From NCBI GenBank assembly GCA_017471705.1, contig JAFUSH010000029.1, positions 1 through 56,474 on the forward strand: a stretch of DNA of 56,474 bases. Reading direction: 5' to 3'. The DNA comes from Alphaproteobacteria bacterium (lineage in GTDB: Bacteria; Pseudomonadota; Alphaproteobacteria; RF32; CAG-239). A program made the translations under genes and the position numbers. Positions 1 to 8,390 of this stretch are shown one piece after another. The first letter of the stretch is position 1. Each line of letters begins with the position of its first letter. The notes below the pieces were generated by a model, which saw only the letters and a list, made by a program, of their open reading frames with translations, made no database searches and had not been told where the DNA came from.

Positions 1-1
1 C

Positions 2-1357
2 CTAAATGTTGCCGCTGACGGATTACTGACTAATGTCCACATTGATAATCTTAAGAGTAAAGAAGGCAGCCAAATTGTCGTCAACCTGAACAATCCGTCG
101 GCAAATCCGTCGGCAAGCCAAGCTGATATTATCGTGATTGACAATACAATTCATAATGATGCCGGTACTACGACAAAAATTGTATTCCACGATTTGGCAA
201 ATAATTACATCAGCCAAGTTTACTTAGGCACTGATGATAAGATTTATTTCGCTAAGACACAAATAAGCCAAACCGATTATGATTTTGCCAATACTTTCTC
301 GACAACTGCCGTGAATGATAATTACGAAATTAAAATCGGCTATGAAACAAATGGGTCGGTTTATGACTGGTTCTTATACCGCGCTGCAGAAATTGATCCT
401 GCATTAGATCCTGAAGATATGGCGTTAATTGATTTACCGCGTGCGGCTCTGGAACAAACCCGCTCCATTATGTTGCCTATTTCCAGAACGAACAGAGGTC
501 AGTGCAATTGCTATCAGGATAATTGCAATAACTCCTTCTGCAGATACGGAAGTACCGATGCCAAAAAAAGATTGTGGGCAACGCCTATCTATAGAAAAGG
601 AACTTATGATAAACCTATCGAAACCGATTTCACTATCAAAGGAATTGATTTCGGTTTAGACTTCCAACCAACTCACAGAGATATGTATGGAATTTTCGGT
701 TCTTATCGTGACGGAACATACGAAAACGACGGCAAAGGGAAAAAATACTTCTCGCACTTTGGCAGTGAGTTAGATATAACCAGCTTAATCGGCGGATTAT
801 ATTCCCGTAAATACATCGGCAACCTTTATTTGTTAGGTGCAATCTACGGCGGAAAACTTGATGTTGATGTCAAAACAGATACCAATGTTAAAGGTTCTAT
901 TGATGGTTATACAATCGGTGCCCAAGGTGAAATCGGATACGATGTCCGTCTGACACGCCGTGAAATCTTAACTCCGTCTTTACGCGCCACTTACAGTTAC
1001 ATCAAGTTCAAAGATGCAAATGATATAAACGGCAAGAAAGTTTCCGTAGATAACGTCAACAATGTGGAGTTGGAAGCTGCTCTTAAATATGAGTATCAAT
1101 TCAACAACGAGTATCAATTACCTACCACCGGTTATATCAAACCGTCGGTTATTCAAACCATTGCCAAAGGCGGAGAAGTTAAAATCAATGAAAAAGAATA
1201 TGATGATACCATTGATAATGAAACTCTGGGACGTATCGAAATCGGTGCAGATGCCGAGATTATCAAAAACTTCTCCATCGGTGCTTTCGGTAATTACACC
1301 TTCGGTTCCGAATATAAAGCTTGGGGTATCGGCGGAAACATCAGATACGTCTGGTAA
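2..1357 (+). CDS. Autotransporter outer-membrane protein, C-terminal part (5' end outside window)
   Basis: The frame is open from the window edge, so the first codons shown are internal; a GTG at 134 is not a credible start. The visible 451 residues comprise the end of a passenger region and a C-terminal beta-barrel of roughly 270 residues that begins near the motif RLWATPIYRKG. The barrel has alternating amphipathic strands and ends in ...IRYVW, the terminal aromatic residue expected of barrels inserted by the BAM complex. Four cysteines lie within 13 residues at 503-541 (pattern C-x-C-x4-C-x4-C), just before the barrel, which is unusual for autotransporters. Family: type V secretion, outer membrane, with a surface-exposed passenger. 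The substrate or adhesive role cannot be told from this fragment. A terminator follows directly. Confidence 0.85.
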   Translation, partial: LNVAADGLLTNVHIDNLKSKEGSQIVVNLNNPSANPSASQADIIVIDNTIHNDAGTTTKIVFHDLANNYISQVYLGTDDKIYFAKTQISQTDYDFANTFSTTAVNDNYEIKIGYETNGSVYDWFLYRAAEIDPALDPEDMALIDLPRAALEQTRSIMLPISRTNRGQCNCYQDNCNNSFCRYGSTDAKKRLWATPIYRKGTYDKPIETDFTIKGIDFGLDFQPTHRDMYGIFGSYRDGTYENDGKGKKYFSHFGSELDITSLIGGLYSRKYIGNLYLLGAIYGGKLDVDVKTDTNVKGSIDGYTIGAQGEIGYDVRLTRREILTPSLRATYSYIKFKDANDINGKKVSVDNVNNVELEAALKYEYQFNNEYQLPTTGYIKPSVIQTIAKGGEVKINEKEYDDTIDNETLGRIEIGADAEIIKNFSIGAFGNYTFGSEYKAWGIGGNIRYVW

Positions 1358-1370
1358 TCGTTTCAAACTC

Positions 1371-1405
1371 AAAAAAAAACTCCGTTTTTACGGAGTTTTT
1401 TTTCG
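1371..1405 (+). terminator. Intrinsic terminator, probably bidirectional
   Basis: The arms AACTCCG and CGGAGTT face each other across a short loop, with an A-run on the left and a T-run on the right. It ends the autotransporter transcript and could also stop the convergent HTH gene. Confidence 0.85.
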
Positions 1406-1409
1406 GTTA

Positions 1410-1637
1410 TTAAGTAAACATTATTTTCATTTCTTTACCGTAAAAAGCTATTAAACCCCGCAGGTACCGATAACGCACATAACGTCCCATTTCCATTCCC
1501 TCTATGTCGCGTGTCGGTATGCCGGTGCGCATAGTTACCTGATGCAGAAACATATTTCTTTCAACCCGCATTTTCCACAGTTCATAGCCGATTTCTTTCA
1601 TTGTTTGCTTATCGACCAAATATTCTCTCTTTGACAT
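1410..1637 (-). CDS. Small XRE-type helix-turn-helix protein
   Basis: This 75-residue protein is almost entirely one Cro/CI-like DNA-binding domain. A helix (GYELWKMRVERN) is followed by a turn and recognition-helix pattern (HQVTMRTGIPTRDIEGMEMG) and a hydrophobic closing helix (LRGLIAFYG). The ATG at 1637 was chosen over the ATG at 1643 because the Shine-Dalgarno AAGGGAG lies 9 nt before it and only 3 nt before the earlier one. The gene lies directly downstream, on the same strand, of a promoter, structured RNA and intrinsic terminator, so it may be expressed by readthrough. Likely a transcriptional regulator; its target is unknown. Confidence 0.75.
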   Translation of the reverse strand: MSKREYLVDKQTMKEIGYELWKMRVERNMFLHQVTMRTGIPTRDIEGMEMGRYVRYRYLRGLIAFYGKEMKIMFT

Positions 1638-1664
1638 TGTCATAAACTCCCTTATTTGTCTTTG

Positions 1665-1820
1665 TTAAAACAAAAACCACCTTGATATTCCTTCAAGGTG
1701 GGGAGTTAGCAACTGCCTACAACAGTCCTGCTTATTCAATATATTCAGCAAGCTCCCCGTTATGAGGAGTTAAATTAGTAGGTGGAGCTGCTACACTCCG
1801 CAGACGACCTCTCGCCTGCA
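1665..1820 (-). ncRNA. Putative structured small RNA or attenuator leader (~155 nt)
   Basis: On the minus strand a sigma70-like promoter is followed by about 155 nt with no ORF. The first hairpin has a 7-bp stem (GCAGGCG with CGTCTGC). Next comes a GGAG/CTCC hairpin, then a possible long-range pairing of GGGGAG with CTCCCC. The element ends with a 9-bp hairpin (CCACCTTGA/TCAAGGTGG, 1677-1701) and a T-run, which is a textbook intrinsic terminator. The ribosome-binding site of the HTH gene starts about 15 nt further on. It could be an independent sRNA (its length would fit 6S RNA, but I cannot match the 6S consensus) or a cis-acting leader of the HTH gene. No known riboswitch core was recognised. 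Confidence 0.6.
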
Positions 1821-1826
1821 AGAGTC

Positions 1827-1854
1827 ATATTAAAATAATCTCACTAAATTGCAA
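1827..1854 (-). promoter_or_regulatory. Promoter of the small RNA/HTH unit
   Basis: On the minus strand TTGCAA (1849-1854) and TAATAT (1827-1832) are separated by 16 bp, a good sigma70-type match. It lies directly behind the terminator of the preceding operon. Predicted transcription start near 1820. Confidence 0.65.
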
Positions 1855-1882
1855 GTAAAAAAGGCTTCCTTTCCGAAGCCTT
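1855..1882 (-). terminator. Intrinsic terminator of the DHH-gene operon
   Basis: On the minus strand the arms AAGGCTTC and GAAGCCTT form an 8-bp hairpin followed by a T-run. It lies 9 nt after the DHH gene stop and closes the long minus-strand operon. Confidence 0.85.
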
Positions 1883-1891
1883 TCACATTGT

Positions 1892-2770
1892 TTATTTTAC
1901 CGGTTTAACCCACGGTTTGCCGTTGAGTAAAAAGTCCGGCAGCTTTTCCAAAGATGATGCCCCTGCCGCTTTGGCGTGACCTCCGCCTCCGAACTCGGCG
2001 GCTATTTTAGAAACATCTACATTATCTTTATAGGTATAAAACGTCAGATTCCACCGATTCTTTTTATTCATAAAGAAGTTTACCATAAAATCGTAATCAC
2101 GGATATTGTCGAGTGAATCGAAAAATTCCGACTGTCCCTGCGCCATATTCGAGCATATACATCTGTATCCTTTGTATTCGCTTTCAAAACCCATTCCGCG
2201 TATTAAGCGATAATTACGATGTCTTACCCAAGAGAGAATGGCGTTACCCTTCTCTACCATTTGTTTAATATCCAGTTCCCCGTCAATCAGCATAGACCAT
2301 ATTTTATCGGTCGGACGATTAACCCCGTAAGTCTGCACGGCATATTCAAAAGGACGAACACGACGATCACGCAAATCATATATATCGTTCAAACCAAGCA
2401 AACGCAGTCCCTCCGGCAAAGCGTCATCGGGATAAAAATATTGCCAAGTCAGCACCAGAGCCGCCGTTCCGATTTTACGAATCCCTTTTATCGGTTCGTA
2501 TTTACCGCTTTTCATCAATTCGTCGTACTCGTTAATGACCGATACGTGATGATCAATCCAAGTCAGATCTATTTTCTTATTGAGTTCAAGCATATATCTA
2601 ACCGGTAAAGCAATATCGCAAATCACGATTTTTTCGTGTTTTTCGATTTCTTCATATGGGATTTCCATATCGTGATTAAGCCCCATCAACTCAATTTCCG
2701 GAAATTTTCTTTTAACAACCGCCGCCGAGCCTTTACCATCGTGATCGGCTATGTGATATATACAAAGCAT
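1892..2770 (-). CDS. DHH-family phosphoesterase
   Basis: Predicted Mn-dependent phosphoesterase of the DHH/DHHA1 superfamily (NrnA/NrnB-like nanoRNases and relatives). Visible motifs are ADHDG near the N-terminus, a following Asp motif (VICDIAL), the namesake DHH in TWIDHHVS, and the GGGGHAKAAG glycine motif of the DHHA1 domain near the C-terminus. The ATG at 2770 was preferred to the ATG at 2797 because GGAGGG precedes it by 6 nt and the earlier start would overlap the preceding gene; this gives 292 residues, usual for the family. It is the last gene of the operon, 13 nt after the MBL hydrolase. The substrate (short RNA, cyclic dinucleotide product or other) cannot be decided. Confidence 0.8.
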   Translation of the reverse strand: MLCIYHIADHDGKGSAAVVKRKFPEIELMGLNHDMEIPYEEIEKHEKIVICDIALPVRYMLELNKKIDLTWIDHHVSVINEYDELMKSGKYEPIKGIRKIGTAALVLTWQYFYPDDALPEGLRLLGLNDIYDLRDRRVRPFEYAVQTYGVNRPTDKIWSMLIDGELDIKQMVEKGNAILSWVRHRNYRLIRGMGFESEYKGYRCICSNMAQGQSEFFDSLDNIRDYDFMVNFFMNKKNRWNLTFYTYKDNVDVSKIAAEFGGGGHAKAAGASSLEKLPDFLLNGKPWVKPVK

Positions 2771-2783
2771 TTTGCCCTCCGTC

Positions 2784-3569
2784 TTATATTTCAACAATCA
2801 TATTATCATAGGCCGGCACCGCACACTTAGGAGAAATTTCAGCAATTTCATCATAATCACACTGTCCTCCCATATGGGTAAATATTACTCTCGCAGGCTT
2901 AATAATATCAATATATTTTTTATTGATTTCCATATTTTCGTGATAAATCTGTTCGCCTAACTGTGTCAACGGCATAATCATAACATTAACATCAATTTTT
3001 TGTAAATATTCCAGAGATTGTTCGGGTATTTGTTTATAGTCTGAAATAACCACCAACTTTCCGGCATTAAAGACATATCCGCTTGTGGCAACGGTGTGTC
3101 CGGCCAATGCAATCGGCATAACTTCAACGTTATTCACCTTGAAAGATTTACCGTACTCAATAATATTTTCCACCAATTGCGGCCGTAAAGTTATTTCTTT
3201 AAGTTTAACATCCGTAAAGACATACCCGAAGCGTTTTTTTATTTCATCAATATGTTCTTTAATCGCATACACATTCAAAGATTTATTATTATATTGCGTC
3301 AAAGCGCGTAAATCATCTATACCGGAAACGTGGTCGGCGTGAACGTGAGTATACAATACCGCATCTAATTCGGTAATCGCATTATCCAACATCTGACAGC
3401 GAAAATCTTGTGATGTATCTATTTGAATTTTGGTATCGTTAATTTCTACCAAAGTTCCGGAGCGCCTGCGCACATTTTTAGGATTATTCGGATTACAATT
3501 TTCCCATCCCTTAGCAACCACCGGCACTCCGGTAGCGGCTCCGCTGCCTAATATTATCACTCTATCCAT
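2784..3569 (-). CDS. MBL-fold metallohydrolase (PhnP-like)
   Basis: The 261 residues show the metallo-beta-lactamase fold: an N-terminal ILGSGAATGVP strand-loop, the zinc motif THVHADH (H75, H77, D79, H80), a further metal-ligand region AGHTVATSG, ISDYK, and a late histidine in FTHMGG. PhnP-type enzymes hydrolyse cyclic phosphodiesters, but no phosphonate genes are nearby. In alphaproteobacteria such a hydrolase commonly follows tatD, as here. Its start overlaps the tatD 3' end by 8 nt, indicating translational coupling. Probably a cytoplasmic phosphodiesterase; the exact substrate is unknown. Confidence 0.8.
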   Translation of the reverse strand: MDRVIILGSGAATGVPVVAKGWENCNPNNPKNVRRRSGTLVEINDTKIQIDTSQDFRCQMLDNAITELDAVLYTHVHADHVSGIDDLRALTQYNNKSLNVYAIKEHIDEIKKRFGYVFTDVKLKEITLRPQLVENIIEYGKSFKVNNVEVMPIALAGHTVATSGYVFNAGKLVVISDYKQIPEQSLEYLQKIDVNVMIMPLTQLGEQIYHENMEINKKYIDIIKPARVIFTHMGGQCDYDEIAEISPKCAVPAYDNMIVEI

Positions 3570-4344
3570 TATTTTTCACCTTATCAAAAAGTTGCAAAAA
3601 ATTAGCCGTAGTAATCTGCGCTATTTCTTCTATATCCATATCTTTCAAATCAGCCAGAACTTGCGCCGTATTCACTATGTATGCCGGCTCATTACGTTTA
3701 CCGCGATGCGGAACAGGAGCCAAAAAAGGAGAATCGGTTTCTATTAACAACCTTTCCGGCGGAATCAAAGCAAATATTTTCCGCAAATTTTCCCCGTTCT
3801 TAAACGTTATAATACCCGATGCCGATATATAAAAACCCATTTCCAATCCTGCTTTGCAAAGTCTTTCTCCGGAAGAAAAACAATGAAGTTCCCCCTTAAA
3901 CGGTTTTTCTTTATATGCCGTTTGCAGCATTTCAATCATATCATCATCGGCATCTCGGCTATGCACAATCAGAGGAAGCCCGCTTTGCTGCGCCGCTTTT
4001 ATATGTTCGGCAAAAACCTTTTTCTGTTCATTTATACTGTCACCGTTATAAAAATAATCCAAACCGCATTCGCCTATGCCTACCACATACGGATTTTTCG
4101 TAAACCCCAATATATTTTCAGCTGTTAAATCGGGGTAATTAACGGCAAGTTCCGGATGAACACCGGAAGTGGTATAAATATGCTTGTGTTGTCGGCAAAA
4201 ATCAACAATTTGCGGAGTTTTTGCCATATCATCGCTGACATCAAGAATATAGTCCACTTTCATTTCCCGTGCTCTTAAAACAGTCGCTTCTCTGTCAGTG
4301 TTAAACTCCTCGGAATTTATATGGCAATGGCTATCCGTAAACAT
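3562..4344 (-). CDS. TatD-family metal-dependent hydrolase
   Basis: A 260-residue TIM-barrel hydrolase related to TatD DNases. Metal-ligand motifs are DSHCHIN at the N-terminus, a central Glu in GIGECGLDYF, PLIVHSRDAD, ELHCFS, and the C-terminal ETDSPFLAP. The start was set at the ATG at 4344, which overlaps the holB stop as TGATG and places the DSHCH motif at residues 4-8, as in the family; longer upstream starts would extend into holB. It sits between holB and the MBL hydrolase, a conserved neighbourhood. Family members are 3'-5' DNases/RNases linked to DNA repair and quality control. Confidence 0.88.
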   Translation of the reverse strand: MFTDSHCHINSEEFNTDREATVLRAREMKVDYILDVSDDMAKTPQIVDFCRQHKHIYTTSGVHPELAVNYPDLTAENILGFTKNPYVVGIGECGLDYFYNGDSINEQKKVFAEHIKAAQQSGLPLIVHSRDADDDMIEMLQTAYKEKPFKGELHCFSSGERLCKAGLEMGFYISASGIITFKNGENLRKIFALIPPERLLIETDSPFLAPVPHRGKRNEPAYIVNTAQVLADLKDMDIEEIAQITTANFLQLFDKVKNNG

Positions 4345-5390
4345 CACAAAACTCTGCATATCTTGTTGAACAAATTTATAAGCATTAAACGCTTGTCCAT
4401 ATTGATATTTAAGCAATCGGCAAACTTTCTGCGTATTTCATTCCATAATTCGTACAATTCTTCTTTATCACTGCAATTCGGCATATTATCTTTCAAGAAC
4501 TTGAGTAATAGCTCCTCGCATAAACTGAACATTTCCGGAGATGAAACCGCTTCGTCACAAAACTCCAAAAGTTCACTTAAAGAATAATTTTGCTTTGAAT
4601 ATAACAGACGGCACATCTTATCATAAAAGTTCACGGCTCCTTCATCGGCGTATAAAATTGCCTTTCCGATACTTCCGGCGCTCATCTCCGTCAACTTTGA
4701 TATCATTGCTTCGCTGAGTTCGGAACGATACCTGCGCAACAAACTGCCGACTACGGCATTATCCAAAGTTTTAAGAGGCAGTTTGGCGCAACGTGAACGG
4801 ATTGTCGGTAATAACACACCGGAATTATGGCTGATTAACAGCAATACGGTTTTAAGCGGCGGTTCTTCCAAAATTTTCAATAATGCATTGGAAGCGTTTT
4901 TATTCATATCATCCGCACTGTCGATAATAACAACTCGCCAACCGTCGTTAAACGAAGTTTTAGATAAAAAATCATTTACTTTGCGCACATCATCAACACG
5001 AATAAAAGCCGACTTTTTCAATGCGGCAAGTTCGCCGTTATCCATAACTTCACCCTTACGAATAGCGCTGATAATTTTGCGTTTATCGGTTTCCGTATAA
5101 TCACGTTCCAGCACCATCAAATCAGGATACGAACCATTAGCTATTTGCTGAAAAACCGGATTATCAGGCGAAACATTAAGCGTAGTATATTGTTGTCTGT
5201 TATCAGCATCAGCGCAAAGTAAAAAACGAGCTATTCTATATGCCAGAGTTGCTTTACCGATTCCTTTTTCACCGCTTAATATCCACGCGTGATGTAAAGT
5301 ATTATTTTTCCACGCCTGTAAAAAAGTACTCTCGGCTTCTTCCTGACCGAGCAGAAAATGATTATTTTGCGGTGAAAAATCTTCCGGCAT
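4344..5390 (-). CDS. holB: DNA polymerase III subunit delta'
   Basis: The clamp-loader subunit delta' has an AAA+ fold: Walker A GEKGIGKA at residues 40-47, the VVIIDSADDMN strand, LLKILEEPP, and the arginine-finger SRC motif (TIRSRCAKL). The 348 residues fit the family. With delta and gamma/tau it opens and loads the sliding clamp at replication forks. The start codon overlaps the tmk stop (TAATG) and its stop overlaps tatD (TGATG). The order tmk-holB-tatD is a classic bacterial operon, which supports the call. Confidence 0.9.
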   Translation of the reverse strand: MPEDFSPQNNHFLLGQEEAESTFLQAWKNNTLHHAWILSGEKGIGKATLAYRIARFLLCADADNRQQYTTLNVSPDNPVFQQIANGSYPDLMVLERDYTETDKRKIISAIRKGEVMDNGELAALKKSAFIRVDDVRKVNDFLSKTSFNDGWRVVIIDSADDMNKNASNALLKILEEPPLKTVLLLISHNSGVLLPTIRSRCAKLPLKTLDNAVVGSLLRRYRSELSEAMISKLTEMSAGSIGKAILYADEGAVNFYDKMCRLLYSKQNYSLSELLEFCDEAVSSPEMFSLCEELLLKFLKDNMPNCSDKEELYELWNEIRRKFADCLNINMDKRLMLINLFNKICRVL

Positions 5391-6034
5391 TAAATCTCCA
5401 ACCTGTTTTCTACAATTTCAACAATACGTTTATGCAACGTTTCTATATCCGTATCGGCATCAACCACGGCACAGCGTTCAGGCTCGCGTTTGGCAATTTC
5501 CAGAAAACCGCGGCGCAGATTGTGATGAAACTCTATTTGCCTGCTTTCAAAACGCAACTCTTTAACTTCCATCGTTTGCGCTTTGGCAAACGAGCGACGC
5601 ATTCCCACTTCCGGCTCCATATCCAGAATTATGGTCAAATCCGGTTTGAAATCACCGGCTACAATTTTATATAACGATTGCAAAGTTTGAAAATCAACAC
5701 GCTTATCATACCCGTAATATTGGTATGCTTCCGTAGAATCGGCATATCTGTCCGATATTACCCACTTATTTTCCATTAAGGCCGGCCATACCACTTTAGT
5801 CAGATTACAGCGCCTGTCCGCATAATATAGCAAACATTCGCTGATTGCGTCAAATTTATCTTTATCTCCGGTAACCAGCAACTCGCGCAAAGTTTTTCCT
5901 TCTTCGGTACTTCCCGGTTCTTTGGTAAGCACTACATCAATTTTTCTGCTTTGCAAATACTGAGCCAATAATTTCAATTGAGTAGATTTTCCGCACCCTT
6001 CTCCGCCTTCTAAAGTTATAAACTTACCGGACAT
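5390..6034 (-). CDS. tmk: Thymidylate kinase
   Basis: Phosphorylates dTMP to dTDP in the cytoplasm for DNA synthesis. The 214 residues carry the P-loop LEGGEGCGKST near residues 8-18, the DRYADSTEAYQ motif that positions the nucleotide, the TIILDMEPEVGMRR strand, and an arginine-containing lid. It starts 1 nt after the dacA stop and overlaps holB by one base, so it is part of the same transcript. Confidence 0.93.
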   Translation of the reverse strand: MSGKFITLEGGEGCGKSTQLKLLAQYLQSRKIDVVLTKEPGSTEEGKTLRELLVTGDKDKFDAISECLLYYADRRCNLTKVVWPALMENKWVISDRYADSTEAYQYYGYDKRVDFQTLQSLYKIVAGDFKPDLTIILDMEPEVGMRRSFAKAQTMEVKELRFESRQIEFHHNLRRGFLEIAKREPERCAVVDADTDIETLHKRIVEIVENRLEI

Positions 6035-6035
6035 T

Positions 6036-7178
6036 TTACTTTGCTCCGAAAACGAAATACTTTACATTTGCCCAAAATCTGCCCCACAAGCCGACTTTCT
6101 GTACGTCTTTTGCGGCAACCAGAGGCAAGGTTACGATTTCGTCTTTAACGTTTATTTTTAAATCCCCCAACTTAGTTCCGGCGATAATGGGAGCTTTAAT
6201 TGGCTCATCAAATTCGGCAGATATTTCGACATCATCAACCGCAGAAACCGGAAGTGTCTTAACCACATCTTCATCAACGGTCAAATCCACTGTTTTATCC
6301 TTACCGTACCAAACTTTGGCATTGGCAAGCACCTGTCCTTTTTCAAACAACTTATAATTATTGAACTCTCTAAATCCCCAACTGATTAAACGCTCACTTT
6401 CTTCCGAGCGCTCTTTATTGGAAGCCATACCGCTCATCACACCAATCAAACGGCGCTCTCCCTTGGTAGCAGAAGCTGCCAGACAGAACCCTGCTTCTTC
6501 GGTGTGTCCGGTTTTTAAGCCGTCCGCACCTTTCATAGTATAAAGCAAAGGATTTCTGTTACCTTGTTTTATGTTATTATAAACAAATTCCTTTTCACTG
6601 AAATAGTGGTATAAATCCGGAAATTCTTTAATAATATGACGCGACAATATTGCCAAGTCCTCCATAGACATTTTCTGGTCGGGATGCGGTAATCCGGTAG
6701 AATTGGCAAAAGAGCTGTTTTTAAGTCCTAACTGTTTTGCGGTCTTATTCATTAAAATTGCGAAATCTTCTTCCGAACCGGATATATTTTCCGCCACCAC
6801 GATACAAGCGTCATTACCCGATTGAATAACTATCCCTTTAATTAAATTTTCCACGCTGACATTATCACCGATAGAAAGAAACATTGTTGAGCCGCCGGTT
6901 GCAGCTCCGCCCTTACGCCACGCATTTTCGCTGACCGAAAACGTATCGTCGAGCTTAACGCTTTTATCTTTAATTTTGCTCATCAAAATATAGACGGTCA
7001 TCAATTTGCTCATAGATGCCGGAGGAACTGCCTCGGTAATATTTTTTTCATACAAATATTCTCCGGTGTCAAAGTCCATCAAAATAGCGTTGCGAGCGGT
7101 TGTTTCATAAGCTGCCGCATTATACGAACAAACAAATGAAAGTAAAAGCACCGCTAATGTCAACTTGCCGTATTTCAT
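6036..7178 (-). CDS. dacA: D-alanyl-D-alanine carboxypeptidase (PBP5/6 type)
   Basis: A low-molecular-weight penicillin-binding protein that trims the terminal D-Ala from peptidoglycan stem peptides in the periplasm. It has an N-terminal signal peptide (about residues 1-23), the active-site SxxK tetrad (S55-x-x-K58 in PASMSK), SGN at 120-122, KTG at 222-224, and a C-terminal beta domain ending in a segment (WGRFWANVKYFVFG) that resembles the amphipathic membrane anchor of PBP5. The 380 residues match the family. AGGAG stands before the start, 11 nt after rlpA. The rlpA-dacA-tmk-holB order is known from other alphaproteobacteria. Confidence 0.92.
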   Translation of the reverse strand: MKYGKLTLAVLLLSFVCSYNAAAYETTARNAILMDFDTGEYLYEKNITEAVPPASMSKLMTVYILMSKIKDKSVKLDDTFSVSENAWRKGGAATGGSTMFLSIGDNVSVENLIKGIVIQSGNDACIVVAENISGSEEDFAILMNKTAKQLGLKNSSFANSTGLPHPDQKMSMEDLAILSRHIIKEFPDLYHYFSEKEFVYNNIKQGNRNPLLYTMKGADGLKTGHTEEAGFCLAASATKGERRLIGVMSGMASNKERSEESERLISWGFREFNNYKLFEKGQVLANAKVWYGKDKTVDLTVDEDVVKTLPVSAVDDVEISAEFDEPIKAPIIAGTKLGDLKINVKDEIVTLPLVAAKDVQKVGLWGRFWANVKYFVFGAK

Positions 7179-7189
7179 TTTGCACTCTC

Positions 7190-8308
7190 CTATTTTTTTT
7201 CTATTTTTGTATCTTTAAATCCGTAGTACTTAAGCTTTGCTTGAGCCACGGTAGCTTCTTCTTTGCGATTATAAGGACCTACCGAAACTCTGTAATATTT
7301 TGTACCGTTGACATCCGTCGGAACAATATGGCTGCTTCCGTATTCTTTTAAACGCACCATTTGTTTATGAGCCAACGCATAATTTGTAAACGAACCGGTA
7401 TGAATATAATAGTAACCGCTCATATACTCATAACTGTTTGATTTAACGGCTCTGGTATCTTTTTTGTCCGGATTGGTTGCGGCTTTACCGTATATACCGC
7501 TATCTGCCTGCTTGGTATTGATATTGCTGACTATTCCCACGGAACCGCTGCGAACTTCACCGTCTGCCGAAGCGGCACTGCCATACACGGCAGGTTCAGC
7601 AGTTTTTCCGGTCGGAACATATTTTCCGCTGGCAACTTTGGTATCCCCTACACTGGCATATATCTCTGCTTCCTCGGCTTTTTCGGTTTCTTCCGCTATC
7701 TTAATTCTTTCCTCCGAAGACTCGAACAATGAAGGAGCCGGAGCCTGTTCGGCGGCAACCGCCGCATTTTCGGAAGATACTTTTCCGGTCAGCATAGCCT
7801 CTTTAAGAGCCTTACTTTCTTTAGCCATAATTTCAACTTTAACTTTAGTCGTACCCTGCCCCATATATCCGAGTAACTGAGCTCCGCGCTTTGAAAGGTC
7901 TATTATACGATCCTTAACGTAAGGACCTCTGTCATTTACGCGCAAAACCACTGAACGACCGTTTTGCAAATTTGTAACTTTCACAATACTCGGCAATGGC
8001 AAAGTACGATGCGCCGCCGTCAAGGTATTCATATTATAACGTTCTCCGTTAGCTGTCAGTTTACCGTTGAAATCTTCGCCGTACCAAGAAGCCACACCGG
8101 TTTCCGAATAATTATAATCTTCTTTAGGGTAATACCATCTGTCACCGATTTTATACGGATTACCCACCTTGTAAATACCGCCGTAGTCTTTAATTATCTG
8201 TGCCTGAGCCTGCGGAGAAAGTCCGGAAAGCTCCGGTGTTCCCGTAGCACAAGACGAAAGCATACTGCTGCTTACCAGCAAAAACAGCGTCATTAAAATA
8301 TAGTGCAT
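7190..8308 (-). CDS. rlpA: RlpA-like lipoprotein with SPOR domain
   Basis: A septal-ring lipoprotein of the RlpA family. It has a signal peptide with lipobox LSSC (Cys20), a double-psi beta-barrel domain (GVASWYGEDFNGKLTANGE through LRVNDRGPYVKDRIIDLS), a low-complexity middle rich in Ala, Glu and Lys, and a C-terminal SPOR domain (YYYIHTGSF...YYRVSVGPY) that binds denuded glycan at the division site. The ATG at 8308 was chosen over an upstream TTG because it directly starts the signal peptide. RlpA proteins of some species are lytic transglycosylases. Next to dacA and mltB it belongs to a cell-wall remodelling set. Confidence 0.9.
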   Translation of the reverse strand: MHYILMTLFLLVSSSMLSSCATGTPELSGLSPQAQAQIIKDYGGIYKVGNPYKIGDRWYYPKEDYNYSETGVASWYGEDFNGKLTANGERYNMNTLTAAHRTLPLPSIVKVTNLQNGRSVVLRVNDRGPYVKDRIIDLSKRGAQLLGYMGQGTTKVKVEIMAKESKALKEAMLTGKVSSENAAVAAEQAPAPSLFESSEERIKIAEETEKAEEAEIYASVGDTKVASGKYVPTGKTAEPAVYGSAASADGEVRSGSVGIVSNINTKQADSGIYGKAATNPDKKDTRAVKSNSYEYMSGYYYIHTGSFTNYALAHKQMVRLKEYGSSHIVPTDVNGTKYYRVSVGPYNRKEEATVAQAKLKYYGFKDTKIEKK

Positions 8309-8390
8309 TTTCTTTTCTTCAAATATTGTTATGTTACGCAAAGGTTAAACTGATTTTACGCTGACTTCAAGCATAATTATCAACTTATTC

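Noticed and set aside
1665-1820. Signal recognition particle RNA or RNase P RNA
   Set aside because: The conserved SRP tetraloop region and the RNase P GAGGAAAGTC block are absent, and the length does not fit RNase P.
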